Assembly (NCBI GenBank): GCA_016800925.1
Contig: JABCPU010000028.1
Coordinates: 186,001-250,000, forward strand
Direction: 5' to 3'
Origin: Suillus spraguei
Taxonomy: Eukaryota; Basidiomycota; Agaricomycetes; Boletales; Suillaceae
Length of the DNA: 64,000 nucleotides
Below, piece after piece: positions 52,637 through 63,900 of the stretch (its first letter is position 1; each line of letters opens with the position of its first letter). The translations under genes were made by a program, and so were the position numbers. The notes under the pieces were generated by a model that did not search any database, was not told where the DNA came from, and saw only the letters and a list, made by a program, of their open reading frames with translations.

Positions 52637-55041
52637 TGAGGGGTATCGGGTGTTTTGAAGACGATGTTAAATAGCTTGATATGACCTATCTCGGATACGT
52701 ACTTGCTCGCAATCAGGTTTCCTTCTTGCTGTACACTTACTATAGACTTCTCACACCCACTGTATATACTTGGTCAAGACTGTATGATTCATGAACCACG
52801 AATGGTCTCAGTTACCGATAATCAAATCGACAGTGACAGGAAACCAACAAGAGCAGGTGCCCGATGAACGATCGCAAGTGAACGAATGATGGACCGTCGG
52901 TGGGCAAAGCAAACAATTACATACGAAATTTTTACGCTGAAACTATGGACCATTGTACATGATACTGACTCCACAAGGTAGCGGGAATCGTGCAAAGGAT
53001 GCGTTCACATGACAATGTACAGAAATAATGCAACTCAAGAAGGAAAACCTCGCTTGGTAGGTCAGTGGGTGCACTTACGGGACGTTTTGATAATTGTAAG
53101 GGGGGTTGCTCGCCACGCACGAGTCCTACTATGGACCAGCTGAGGGAGAACGACATAATCACACATAGAAAAACTACGCTGTTGGACTCCGAGAGATCCG
53201 ACAGTCAAGAGGCCGAAGGATACGAGATGAGAGAGGTTCAGGGGAGTGGTCCGAGCGCAAGCCAGAAATGGCCAATGAAATGCGCCGCGATGACGTCGCC
53301 CTTACTAAATATATATCAACGTTCAAGTTTATTACTATACCACTCACTATATAGACGCTAGTGTAGCGTAGAAACATTAGCGTCGCCGCCCCCTCCCTTC
53401 TCCTCATAGCTCTAGATACGCTGGATCAGATACGAGTTCTGGTAGAATTCCCCTTGATTCGGAACTTCAGAAGTATCGTTTCCTAAGTTAGATTATTTGA
53501 CGAAATTTACACTTGGCAAGTTTGCGCTTTGAAAAAGTTGTCTTAAAGGCTCTTGGTATGATTGACAATGATGATTCACATTGTCGACAATACCTCAAGT
53601 TTGGAACCTACATTCAGAAGAATTAATATGCTGTGACCCACCTCAATAGTAAAGTAAGACTAGACTACATTCCAGAGGTTCTGCCCAGCTGATATGTAAG
53701 TCCGCTAGACACGACCCTCAGCAAAAACAATCACTTTCTGCGTTGAATATTATCTGCGATGGGTAGAGTACCCTTGACCTGGTTCTACCTATATTCTATT
53801 GATATTCCTTCCTGAGCGCTGTTGAGTCGCTGTTGAACTCGACAATACCAAGAAAAAGCTAGAAAAAAGTTACTGATTCGGACATATACGTATAGAATAC
53901 GTACTGTGTAGGGAGTGGTCTTCGCACGTATAACACAGAATGTAAGCTTCAGTGTAAATCTGTATCACTGAAGTCCTGTACGATGGACACGTTGCGACAA
54001 AAGATGTGACTTCCGCTGAAATCCGTGGTGAGTTCGGTTGCGGCTGATAACTAGAAAGATAAGTCTAGCAACAGACGACAGCTTCCTCTCCAACCATCCT
54101 CAGTGGCAAGCACTAAGTCTCATTCACGAAAGAGATAGTACATGACATTCGAGAGTAATTATGAGTGGACCAAAGATCGATCACGCAGTGCCTGGCACAT
54201 GATAATCAGAGCGAGAGTATTGATAAAAGAATCAGTGTGAAAGTCACTTGGTCTCTTGGCGGTCCAAGTATAGGGACTATTGATTCCATGGTAGATGTCA
54301 TTTTTCACAGACATCTGCAATACAGTCCTTTGAACACATGGCTCGGTGATCTCTGTGGTGAGGGCTCGCCGAGGTTGGCGACCATGCTGCACTGATACTT
54401 TTGTAGTGCGGGGTTCCAAAGACGAGGGCTTGGGAGGGGGCTAGCGAATGAGAGAACTGAAACTAGTTAGGCCGGGAGTGGGCCAAGTCAAAAGTACAGT
54501 AACATGAGCAGCCTGGAGCGCTGGAGGCAAAGTGCTCCAGACAAAATTGGTAGCGAGTTTAAGATGTCAGAAGAGAGAATTTCGGTTGCATCCGGTGCAC
54601 AAGTAGGTTCGGGAGCCGAACGTGATGAAGGGGTGGTATTGCAGTAAGTTATATACATGCGTTTGAAGGTGGTGTGACTGTTCGACGCGGAGAACAATGA
54701 TAATCATGTACTCATACAGGATGAATAGTCAAATTCGAGCGATGGGAAGCACCAACTGCTCGATTGGATGCGATAGAACACATTCTGAGAGCTTTGAGGA
54801 CAATATTTGGATGCATGTATGCACTGCAAAGGCGCCGGGAGGGCAGTGTCGAGGATGGCTGGTATGAGTCGTATGACAATAGAATACATTCCTGCTGCAA
54901 CGGGGTGCGGAAGTCTGGCGTCCAGGACGTCTATGGTAACAAGGCAGGTTGAAGTAATGAAGCAGCGTAAGACGCACAATATACGCACCTCTTAGAGAAG
55001 GATGCCTACAATCCATTCAAAGTCCACCTCGACCGCGCCAA
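52637..55041. other. Gene-free stretch of 2.4 kb
   Basis: No ORF with family resemblance in either strand; moderately AT-rich. Ends at the WD40 relic. Confidence 0.5.
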
Positions 55042-55445
55042 ATGGCATCAACCTCCAGTAAGATATCAAAGCTTACAATGACTACACCCCTACAAGAATT
55101 CAAAGGCTATGAAAAGGGTATGACGGCAGCCTCAGTGTTCCTCGATAAATGATAAATGATTACTGGCTCATGACGCTTTGTCTGTGGGACTTGAAGACAT
55201 ATGTTGTATTGAAAAGAAGGAGGGACATAGCTATTGCAGCGGGGTATGGATATTAGTAGTACCAAGAGATGGGCAATTGATATATCAAGCAGTGATAATA
55301 AGCCATCGCCTGGCACGGAGAAACTAGTGAATCACTCACCCAACCTATCAAAGCCCACTCCGCCGAAATCACCTCACTTGAATTTTCTCCCGATGGAACA
55401 GTGCTGGCCACTGGTTACATAGAGGGAATGACGAAACTGTGAAGC
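55042..55445 (+). pseudogene. WD40-repeat gene relic
   Basis: Pieces of a WD40 protein follow in order but in shifting frames. ATG at 55042 gives a short Ser/Lys start, then TPLQEFKGYEKGMTAASVFL and two stops at about 55150. Next come MITGS, a stop, TLCLWDLKT in a different frame, VPRDGQLI, and IAWHGETSESLTQPIKAH then SAEITSLEFSPDGTVLATGY. Finally IEGMTKL is followed by TGA where the WD40 tryptophan is expected. Several stops and frameshifts within 400 bp rule out a working gene. Related genes are common in agaricomycetes, often behind NACHT domains; no NACHT part is visible. Confidence 0.75.
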
Positions 55446-55482
55446 ATCAAAGCTGCAAGGAGATCCAATTGAGTTAACTTGT

Positions 55483-55566
55483 GTATGATGACAGTAATCG
55501 GTCGTGTATGACTATGTACCGTGCAATTTTTAATGCGTTGTGGCGGTGCGATAAGCAATTTGGAAA
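55483..55566. repeat. Dispersed repeat, copy 2
   Basis: Second copy of the element at 50016-50098, here between the WD40 relic and the DUS3 start (ATG at 55641). Confidence 0.7.
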
Positions 55567-55640
55567 AATAAGCCATTATTATTTCGGATTAATTGATTGC
55601 TATTTCTTTAGCACGCAACAACAGCCTGGAAGGTTGCAAG

Positions 55641-58361
55641 ATGACAAGTACGTTCCTCCCTCCGGGCACCGCACCCGTAAAACAACAGTACGTTTTTCTG
55701 GCTTGTCATCGCCCTTGAAATGGTTCACTCTCCGTAGATTCCTGTTGTCCCCTGCTGCCCTTCCTGCGGTTGATGATGATGCTGCAGAAGGTTCAACAGC
55801 CCACACTGGAACATCATGCGTGAATGCGGTAGACACTACTGACGCAAGGGGCACGGGTGGCCGCAAAAAGTGGACCAAGGCGCAAAAGAAGGAAAAGCGT
55901 GGTGCTAATAAGGGCCGGAAGTTTGGCAAGGTACATGATCAACTTGAGCTATGCTGGAGAGTCGCCAATGGGAAAATATGCGAGCATGGAGATGAGTTCG
56001 TGATTTTTTTCTGCCACTCTGAATGCCCCTTATGCTGTGTAGATGTCGTTTTACGCATGACATCGACGCGTATCTGGCAGCGAAACCAAGAGATATTCGA
56101 TTCCCTTCAATTACGACGATATTAGATGTCCCTCCTTTTATCATGGGCATGGAGGAAGATAATTCTAAGGCCGACGATAATCTTTCTTCGCACGAACCCC
56201 ACACATCGTGTCCCTCCTTTGCAGAATCGGGATTCTGTCGTCTAGGACTCAAGTGTCGTTTTCTAGGAGCTCACGCTAAGCGTGATATCAGCGGGGCAAT
56301 CACGCTCGTCGAAGATGAGGAAAAGAGGGCTCAGACAGCGCTGAGCACCACAGAACTCAATTTTGTTAGTGCAGACACCTTGAAATTACTTAGATCCAAG
56401 AAGGTTAGCAATGGGCACAAGTATTTCCCACAAGCAGAACTTGACCGCTTTGCAGTATCCTAAGCCAATAACGGATGCATATCTCAAAGAACTGGAAGCT
56501 GCTAAAGGAGACACCAATGGACCGGAAGAGGATGTGGCCGTCGGTGAAGATGACCTGGCGATCGATGATCCTCCACCTGTTTTGTCAGAACTCATCGCAA
56601 AGCGCACTAGAAATTCTGATCCCAGTGCTCAGATTGATACTCCAGATGTTCTGATGCGCGTACAAGAGAAAAGAAGATTGAACTGGAGTGGTAAATCATG
56701 TATGATAATATCTTCACAATGGGTTGAAATAGACTTGACCGAACACTCATGGTCAGATCTCGCGCCGTTGACAACAGTTGGAAACTTGGTATGGATGTCG
56801 CTGCCCGAACAGTAAACCAGTTAACCAAGTATCATAGCCATTCAGACGCCTATGCATGACACTCGGAGCAGATATAACATGTGGCGAAAGTGCGTTATTA
56901 CTTCCTGTCAAATTTCTCCTCTCCTTCACATAATGTCCCACGTCACTCAATTTCATGCACTACTAATATTACAATCCTCATCTAGTGGGTCTTGCGACCT
57001 CATTTCTGACCGCTTCTGCATCCGAATTCTCGCTCGTCCGGCGGCATCCATCCGAGAGCATCTTCGGAATTCAGCTTGCAGGAAATAAACCCAGCACATT
57101 GGTCCCGACTGCCGAAGTTCTTGGACGCGAGTTCGGTGATACAGGAGGTATAGACTTCGTCGATGTGAACTGTGGATGTCCGATCGATTTGGTCTTCAAA
57201 AGCGGAAGCGGAAGTGCTTGTGAGTTTTCTGACATGGGATCTTTAGGAGCGGCAATGAACTTAGTTGGTTCCGTAGTACTGGATGCACCAGCGAAACTGG
57301 GCAAAATTGTCACTGGGATGTCTAGGGCGTTGAGCGAAATTCCGGTTACGATAAAGCTGCGGACAGGCGTCAAGGATGGTCGTAATAATGCACATAAGAT
57401 CATGCCGCGCGCTGCCACAGAATGGGGGATTGGTTGTATCACAGTGCGTCGCCATGATTCTCTCTTGATACCTTGTCAGCTTATATGACAGAGAATAGCT
57501 TCATGGCCGTACGCGCCAGCAACGGTATACGAAATTGGCTGATTGGGAGTACATAAAACAATGCGTTGATGCTGTGCGGGCTCGAGAGGCGGATGAAGGC
57601 CGTAAGTTCTATCCACCCTACCTGCTTCTACCATTTTGACGATTACCTGTCGGCTTTGGCGCGATACCTATGGTACATCCATCCAGTATCTCCAATCCCC
57701 ATTTTTGGTGGTGGCGATTGTTTCTCATCGCACGACTACTGGACAAATGTGTCATCCACTGGCGTGGACGGAGTCATGATTGGACGGGGAGCACTTATCA
57801 AACCATGGATTTTCACGGAAGTGAAGGAACACCGAGAATGGGATATCAGCTCGAGGGAACGATTGCAGTTAATTGGCAAGGTAACTTTCCGTTTCCTTCC
57901 TCATACGTCCTGGCTCATATTTTCAAACAGTTCACTGAATTTGGTTTGAGGTTCGTCTTCTGTTCAATTTAATGACAATAGTTGGTCAAGTCTGCGTCAT
58001 CAGTCACTTTGGTACAGACACAACAGGTGTGAACACAACGCGCCGATTCCTCTGCGAAGCGCTTTCATTTCAATATCGTTACGTCCCTATCGGGTTGCTC
58101 GAACGACTCCCAGCCAAGATCAACGATCGAGCGCCAACATTCAAAGGAAGAGATGAATTAGGCATGTGCTTTGCCGATCTTGTGGAGACTGAAAATTGAT
58201 GTATCCAACGAGTAGAAACACTCCTTGCAAGTCCGAATAGCCAGGATTGGGTTAAAATCTCGGAGATGTTCCTCGGTCCTGCTCCCGAGTCATGGTCATT
58301 TACACCAAAACACAAGAGTAATGCGCATGGTGAGGAGAGCCAGGCTGATGATTCTTCATAA
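55641..58361 (+). CDS. DUS3: tRNA-dihydrouridine(47) synthase
   Basis: Flavoenzyme reducing uridine 47 of tRNA with NAD(P)H. Exon 1 [16 protein letters not shown] splices to a Lys-rich segment ([20 protein letters not shown]). Two CCCH zinc fingers follow: [15 protein letters not shown] joined to CRFTHD, and [18 protein letters not shown] with its histidine. The TIM barrel begins [20 protein letters not shown] with several tiny exons, then ADITCGEMGLATSFL (needs splicing), [40 protein letters not shown] with the catalytic cysteine, [43 protein letters not shown] and [18 protein letters not shown]. The C-terminal domain has [25 protein letters not shown] intron (58162-58212) joins GRDEL to [20 protein letters not shown]. 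Intact; ends TAA at 58361. Confidence 0.94.
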
Positions 58362-58537
58362 TTATTCATAGAAAAAAGTGGGAGGTCCTGGAGAAGTAAA
58401 TCCCAGAAGTCATTGGGCTGTACAACTTACCTCTGCTATAGTAGTCTCTTCTAGGCAGACCTTTCGAATGAAAACAAACATTTTTTCTCTCTATCAAGCT
58501 TCTGCTATCTTTGCCGTTCATATTCGCCAAGTCTTGA

Positions 58538-59953
58538 CTATCCAGAAAAGGGGGCAACATCCAGCTTACTGTGTTTTCTTCGTCTCTCATTCTCCGCCCG
58601 GATCTCCTTCTCCATATCATCCAAAAGTTTCTTCTTTTCTTCATCTTCCCATCCGCCCTCAGCCTTCCATTTTTCAGGCATGTGCATATGCACACCCATG
58701 CGTGCCTTAACGGCGCCCGACCACCCGCCTCGCTTGCTTCCCTTATCGCCCTATCATCTAGCAGTTGCTTTGGGGTCATGAGCTCTCGGACGTGTGCAGG
58801 CGGTGCGCTCCGCCGGCGTTTAACGATAGCGGCAGTAACTTCACCAGAACGTTCGCGCTGTCTTTGAATTGTTTTGTTCACGACCTTTTCTCGGCGTGCT
58901 TGTTTGCCTTGCAGTAGGAGTCTAGCAGATGGTGCAGAACGAAACCGTGAGATATCACGCATCATGCATTCCTTCAGTTCAGCCTGGCGCTTGAGGAAGG
59001 GTTCACCTACCTCATCAGAGGCTGTTAATGCTATCAACTGTCCGGATAAATACATAACTCACTCCACTCATATTTTGCATCTCCCGTGTACACTGGGGCC
59101 CACAAGAGGTGCTCACGGTCCCCTAAGTTTTCGTCAGTCATGCGCCGAGCTGCACTCGCAGTCTCGCTTCGTGCACTCTTGAGCAACTCTTTCTCGAAAA
59201 GATCCTCGCACTGTAAGTCATGTGCCCAGCTCTTCAATGTTCCCCGTTGCACCCATCGATGTTCGCGTGCTCGACGTCGGCGCACGATCATTCCGGTAAT
59301 GTGAGCGGGCTGAGGGATTAGGCGAGGAAGAAGTCTGTTGTCAAACGAGGGACGGATGAAGGAGCCTTTGAAAATAGGACGACTGCGAAGTTTGGCTTCC
59401 CAGTTCTAATTGAGTTCTGTAAGTAGACAATGAAGGAGGGACACTAGGATACGTACAAATGCTTCTAGTATATGCATTTTCAAAGCGGTTTTCTCGCGCT
59501 TGGAAGCAATCATTCTTTCATACCTGCTGAGAACCTCCTGATATTTGATGTCACCTTGCTCCGCGCGCTTGAAAGATTCTAACCACTGTGTTTCCTTTGA
59601 ACCATGCAATGATTACGTTTGGGAGAATTGTAATACCTTGTATCCTATCGCGAGTTGCTCTTTTGCAGAATGCGCCTTCACAACATGTTGGTTTTTCCTG
59701 AACAGCATTCGCACACGAAACCAGATCTGTACTCCACGTTAGACAATACACAATGGAAGAGCATATCGGTCACATTTTCCCCTGGTGCATGTCTGAGCAA
59801 ACCCCGGTACAGTGACCAGAGAGTTGGAATACGGTGAGCAGAGAGTTTATAGAATGGAACTCTTGGACGAACGCGCTTGAGAGGAGAAATGACGGAGGCT
59901 ATGCGAGCACGGTGGGCGGCGGAACATGGGAGTGGAATTGGAACCACTGACAT
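58538..59953 (-). CDS. LYR-motif protein, probably mitochondrial, with apparent frameshift
   Basis: The ATG at 59951-59953 starts MSVVPIPLPCSAAHRARIAS. The LYR segment is RIPTLWSLYRGLLRHAPGEN, then WLESFKRAEQGDIKYQEVLS and RYERMIASKREKT. Later exons have NWEAKLRSRPIFKGSFIRPS, ITGMIVRRRRAREHRW and the basic stretch ISRFRSAPSARLLLQGKQAR. LYR proteins bind mitochondrial acyl-carrier protein and serve Fe-S or respiratory-complex assembly; the partner here is unknown. After LLDDRAIREASEAGGRA (about 58715-58765) the family-like continuation VKARMGVHMHMPEKWKAEGG lies in another frame and ends at the TAG at 58538-58540. The unshifted frame instead continues as Arg-rich sequence to 58366. A 2-nt discrepancy near 58711-58725 is therefore suspected. 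Convergent with DUS3. Confidence 0.75.
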
Positions 59954-60862
59954 CAAGATCCAACCTGATGGTAAAACTTTCCGCTCAAAAAGTCGATGCT
60001 CCTGGCTGGAATGTTAGTCACCGTCGTGGTCTCTGGGTGAGTTTACTCCTCCCTACAGTACGACCAATTCCAGGGGTGATGGGATGTGCAAATGAACATC
60101 ATTGGTTTGCCAACTTGCCAATTGGGTCGTATTTGGCCCGGTTGCGCACATAAAGTAATGCGCATGAACCAAACTCGAACTTGTGTGGACTTGAACTTGA
60201 CAGATCTATTGGTATCCAAATGTATACACATGAAAGTACTAAACAACTAATACGAGGCACAAAGTCACCAGGACGGTCATCTGCTCTAGGCTCCGTGAAA
60301 AACTCAAAAACTCTAAATACTGACTGGACCACGTAGCACGGTATATAGTATTGTCTCAATGAGTGTTTGATGTACTTCATGTCATACGATACTCATGAGT
60401 ACTGAGTGACGATACAATGTGCAGCCCTATTTTTTTTCGAAAGCATTACCAGTAATTGAGCTAATTACAAATTTAGGGCGGGAAGGTGCTATACCCTAAG
60501 TTACGTGAATACTTCCCAGCTGACGCACAAATCTATGGAAAGCAGGACAGCCGTGCTCGTTTTTTCGTGTCACAAATCCCTATTAGGCAGTAGGACCATG
60601 GACACCCTATGGCCATTGAGGATTGGTAATAAATAGTAGTACGCAAAGGGAGATTCGGGCGAGTACCGTTGACATCGTCCATAACACCAAGATCTTAGAC
60701 CAAAAAATCTATCTAATTGTCCTTCTTCAAACTGACAAATGACTGCAATTTAAATCCTGGCCACCTGCAGTAATGATTGCAAGCATGCTTGCGTTCGAAC
60801 TCGTCTACCATGCCCTCGATATTTCCGTCTCCAAAGACGTCACCCCCTTCACTCACAGCTGA

Positions 60863-60884
60863 AGTCAGTCAGTGCGGACTGACT
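60863..60884. repeat. 8-bp inverted repeat with TCAGT motifs
   Basis: AGTCAGTC and GACTGACT flank a 6-nt loop; another ACTGACTGA follows at about 60898-60906. Could be a regulator-binding cluster or chance. Confidence 0.4.
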
Positions 60885-61094
60885 ATTTTTGGTCAACACT
60901 GACTGAACGCCTGACAACACTGAGATTTAGAAATTGAACATGCCAGGAGCAAAAGCAAACCATCTCTTGCCACATTTTATCGAATCCTTGCACTCGCGAT
61001 GACTCGCATCGCAACTATCTCGTCATCACTTTTTTGAGGGGGACTGACGTGGCCAAGGTCCCCAACATTAATTTCCCATCGCGTTTGCTATCAC

Positions 61095-61101
61095 ATATAT
61101 A
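61095..61101 (+). promoter_or_regulatory. TATA-box-like element
   Basis: ATATATA at 38-44 bp before the protease-like start codon; if used it implies a very short 5' UTR. Confidence 0.3.
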
Positions 61102-61138
61102 GTGAGCCACCGAGTATGATATAACTTTTCAGTGAGTC

Positions 61139-62614
61139 ATGTTCTCCGTTGCATCCTGGTTAGCACTCCTGGCTTTTTCAGTCACAGGATCTCCCGTTGA
61201 AGTTCGCAATTCCCCCATCACGCTCCCCATGACCAGGAGGCTAACATCCTCCAATGTTACTGACCTCTTGCGGCATGATGAAGCTCTCGTTACGGCCTTG
61301 ACGGAATGCAGCACGCATGGCCGACGTGCTACGGCTGTCCCTTTGACAGACTTTTATGGGGGCTACGCTGCATCAGTTGGCATTGGCGATCCCATGGAAA
61401 TGTGTAAGTTCAACGCTGAGAAAACATGCAGCTGCTAATGTATTATTGAAGACTACTTGATTGTCGACAGCGCTAGCGCCATCACATGGATTGGCGCCGA
61501 CACTAAGTACGAGAGCAGGACCGGCATGAACACTGAAGTGCCTGTGGGAGTCGATTACGGTTATGGCTCCTTCGAAGGTATGGCATACAACAATATCATA
61601 AGTTGAAAATACCTACGATTAGTATCTATAGGAACTTTATTTGAAGATTCAATGACTTTCGGTACTGATGAGCTCTCCATCGGGCGGATGCCATTTGGTG
61701 TAGCTTCTACTTCGGAGGGCTTCGTTTTTGACGGTATCCTTGGCATCGGGCCTAGACACTTGACACGCGGCACCATGAATCCGCCAGAAGCCATGATCCC
61801 GACTGTTACTGACTACCTGGTTCAACAAGGCGGCATTCTTGAGCCCGTTGTTGGTATCTTTTTCCAGCCCGTCGATACCCATGAAAGCCTGCATGGCCAT
61901 GGAGAGATTTCCTTTGGTGAAGCCAACCGTCAGAGGTACACCGGCAGCATTGAATACACGTAAAGCACCTTAGCCTCTGGATCAATTCAGACTCATAGTA
62001 ATTGTTTTGTTTCAGTGATCTTACCGCCACCCCCGACTCATCGCACTATTGGGGTATCAATCAGAGGATCACCTACAAAAATGCAGTTATCTTGGAAGAC
62101 ACCGCTGGCATCGTGTATTGTGGTTGCACCTTTCTTTACATTGCTTCTGGTGTGTATTTGGAGTGCAGCGAGCAATAATGGTCTCATCAGCGTTCGATAG
62201 ATGCCTTTGAGAGGTACAAGGCTGCAACCGGCGGTACCGTAAATGCAGCGAATGATCTTCTCCAAATTTCCCCTGACCAGTACGCTGCCCTACGTAGCTT
62301 GTACTTCCACATTGGCGAGGTACGTCAATTCTGTCGGCTCTCACATCCCCTGTTAACCATTTGCACAGAACACCTACGAATTCATCAATAATGCGCAAAT
62401 CTGGCCTCGTTCTCTCAACCACAGTCTTGATGGGGGTGGCGGTGACAATGATATATTTCTCATCGTTAGAGGCCTTACATCGTCCACTGGCTCAGGGCTT
62501 GACTTCATTATTGGCTACGTATTCCTCCAGCGCTTCTACACTGTGTTCGATAGCGGCAGCAGGCCCCGCGTCGGTTTTGCCCAAACCTTGTTCACTGATG
62601 CCACCAGCAACTAG
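61139..62614 (+). CDS. Secreted aspartic-protease-like (A1) protein, active site altered
   Basis: MFSVASWLALLAFSVTGSPV is a signal peptide, followed by a propeptide-like basic region and the mature start VPLTDFYGGYAASVGIGDP. The first active-site region reads YYLIVDSASAITWIGADTKY: the Asp is kept but DTGS has become DSAS. Flap region VDYGYGSFEGT follows. Then VFDGILGIGPRHLT and the long IPTVTDYLVQQGG segment. The second active-site region reads DTAGIVYCGCTFLYIASDAF, where the family has IVDTGTT; the Asp is Tyr. The remainder is well conserved: LLQISPDQYAALRSLYFHIG, NAQIWPRSLN, LDFIIGYVFLQRFYTVFDSG and FAQTLFTDATSN. About seven exons, all joining in frame. It is an apparently expressed-type gene but probably inactive as a protease. 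Confidence 0.87.
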
Positions 62615-63323
62615 TATAGAACTGCCAAAGTATACGAAGCATCGTTTTGCAGACGCAAAGCAGCATACGGATTTGAAGGTTATACGGACTCTTCTCAAGT
62701 AGGCTATGGAGGTTACTTGAGTTTCTGTATAAGAATATCGCAATACAAGTGAGCGCGGCTCGTCTTGTAGAACTGAATTGTGTGCGAGTTTGTGTCTAGT
62801 ACTATAGGATATTTCTTTTGTGCATCAATGCGCAGTATATTTATTATTGTCGTCTATCCTGTCCTGCATCCGAGTCTGCGTGTATGGTACGTTGCAGATG
62901 TCAAAGAGTTGCTGAAATAAAAGATAGGGTAGGTCTATGACGCTCCAAATGCCACTTTAATAAAGTGCGCGATATGCATCCCAGCATTGGCAACTAAGCC
63001 TCAGATATTTTCAAGGCCTGGCCAGTAGTAGTAATGGGGTTTGTTATTATTAAGGGAATACATCATAGAAAGGACGAGTTTGGTCAACTAGCCAGGTATA
63101 GGCAATAAAAGCTCGATAGTATGGTACTAGAAAGATGCAGAGGGCATGAGATATCAAACAGTAATATTGATATCACCAATAAAACAATCTTCAGACCAGG
63201 GATTAATACAAGAGGGCCAGAGTCGGGTAGCAAGGTATAGGCAATAAGAGCTCTATAGTATGATACTAGAGAAGATGTCATATGGTACTGGAAAAGATGC
63301 TGAGTAGAAGAGGGCACGAGAGA
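62615..63323. other. 3' flank and first copy of a tandem duplication
   Basis: No intact gene. From 63094 it holds copy 1 of the duplication listed next, which includes a second version of the adjacent gene's 3' coding end. Confidence 0.5.
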
Positions 63324-63395
63324 TTAGACAGTAATATTCACGTCACCAATAAAACAATCTTCAGACCAGGGATCAATACGAGGGGGGCAGACAGG
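63094..63395. repeat. Tandem duplication, two diverged copies
   Basis: Copy 1 at about 63094-63220 and copy 2 at about 63232-63395 share AGGTATAGGCAATAA at their starts and a long nearly identical block, CACCAATAAAACAATCTTCA then GACCAGGGAT, at their ends. Copy 2 has an extra block of about 30 nt that itself repeats GGTACTGGAAAAGATG-like sequence. Confidence 0.85.
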
Positions 63396-63900
63396 GCTAT
63401 CAGGGTCATGGCCATGCAAGATGATATCAGATAGTTGGGGCTCTACAAAGTCAAGCGGCATGGCAACACGACAATGTTGAACGCTGGGAGAATGAAACAT
63501 GCGTGGAAAGTAAATTGACAGTGCCGAAGTGCGACCCAACCTTGGAAAAAGAGCCAGTCGAGGTGTATTTTGCGGGGTCTCTGGCACCAGAGACAGTTAT
63601 CGAATAATGTTGGGAAGCTCGTCAATATCTGCATTAGAACTTTCTATATATATAAAAACTAAATTCCAGGTGAGCGAGAAACGCTATAGTGAAAGATGAA
63701 CTAAAATATGGAGACGGATGAAAGCAAAGAATCAGTGGAGCGAAAGTGTCCTTACCTAATATGGTAACTCCGCTGGCGTGGTAGTACTACCTTGACGGGT
63801 TGATTTCCAACGTACGTGGACTCCGAGTCTGATGCCCAGTCAAAACCCAACATGATGGGAACGGGCGCCAGCGGACGACATCTGAAAAATTCTTCTTGAC
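63324..63900 (-). CDS. 3' part of an unrecognised minus-strand gene
   Basis: The reading frame ending at about 63342 contains MPLDFVEPQLSDIILHGHDP, DSPVCPPRIDPWSEDCFIGD and VNITV before its stop. A likely upstream exon (about 63775-63880) reads APVPIMLGFDWASDSESTYV, then NQPVKVVLPRQRSYHI. Both look like genuine protein, and copy 1 of the tandem duplication preserves NPWSEDCFIGDINITV with a stop, which supports coding. The exact splice between them and the 5' end (perhaps beyond 64000) are not resolved. No family recognised. Confidence 0.4.

Larger units (their letters stand above)
59954..61138. other. Intergenic, 1.2 kb
   Basis: No gene supported. An 8-bp inverted repeat (60863-60870 and 60877-60884) and a TATA-like element at 61095 were noted. 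Confidence 0.45.

Noticed and set aside
54704..55016. Overlapping ORFs on both strands at 54.7-55.0 kb
   Set aside because: No motif on either strand and composition like the surrounding non-coding DNA.
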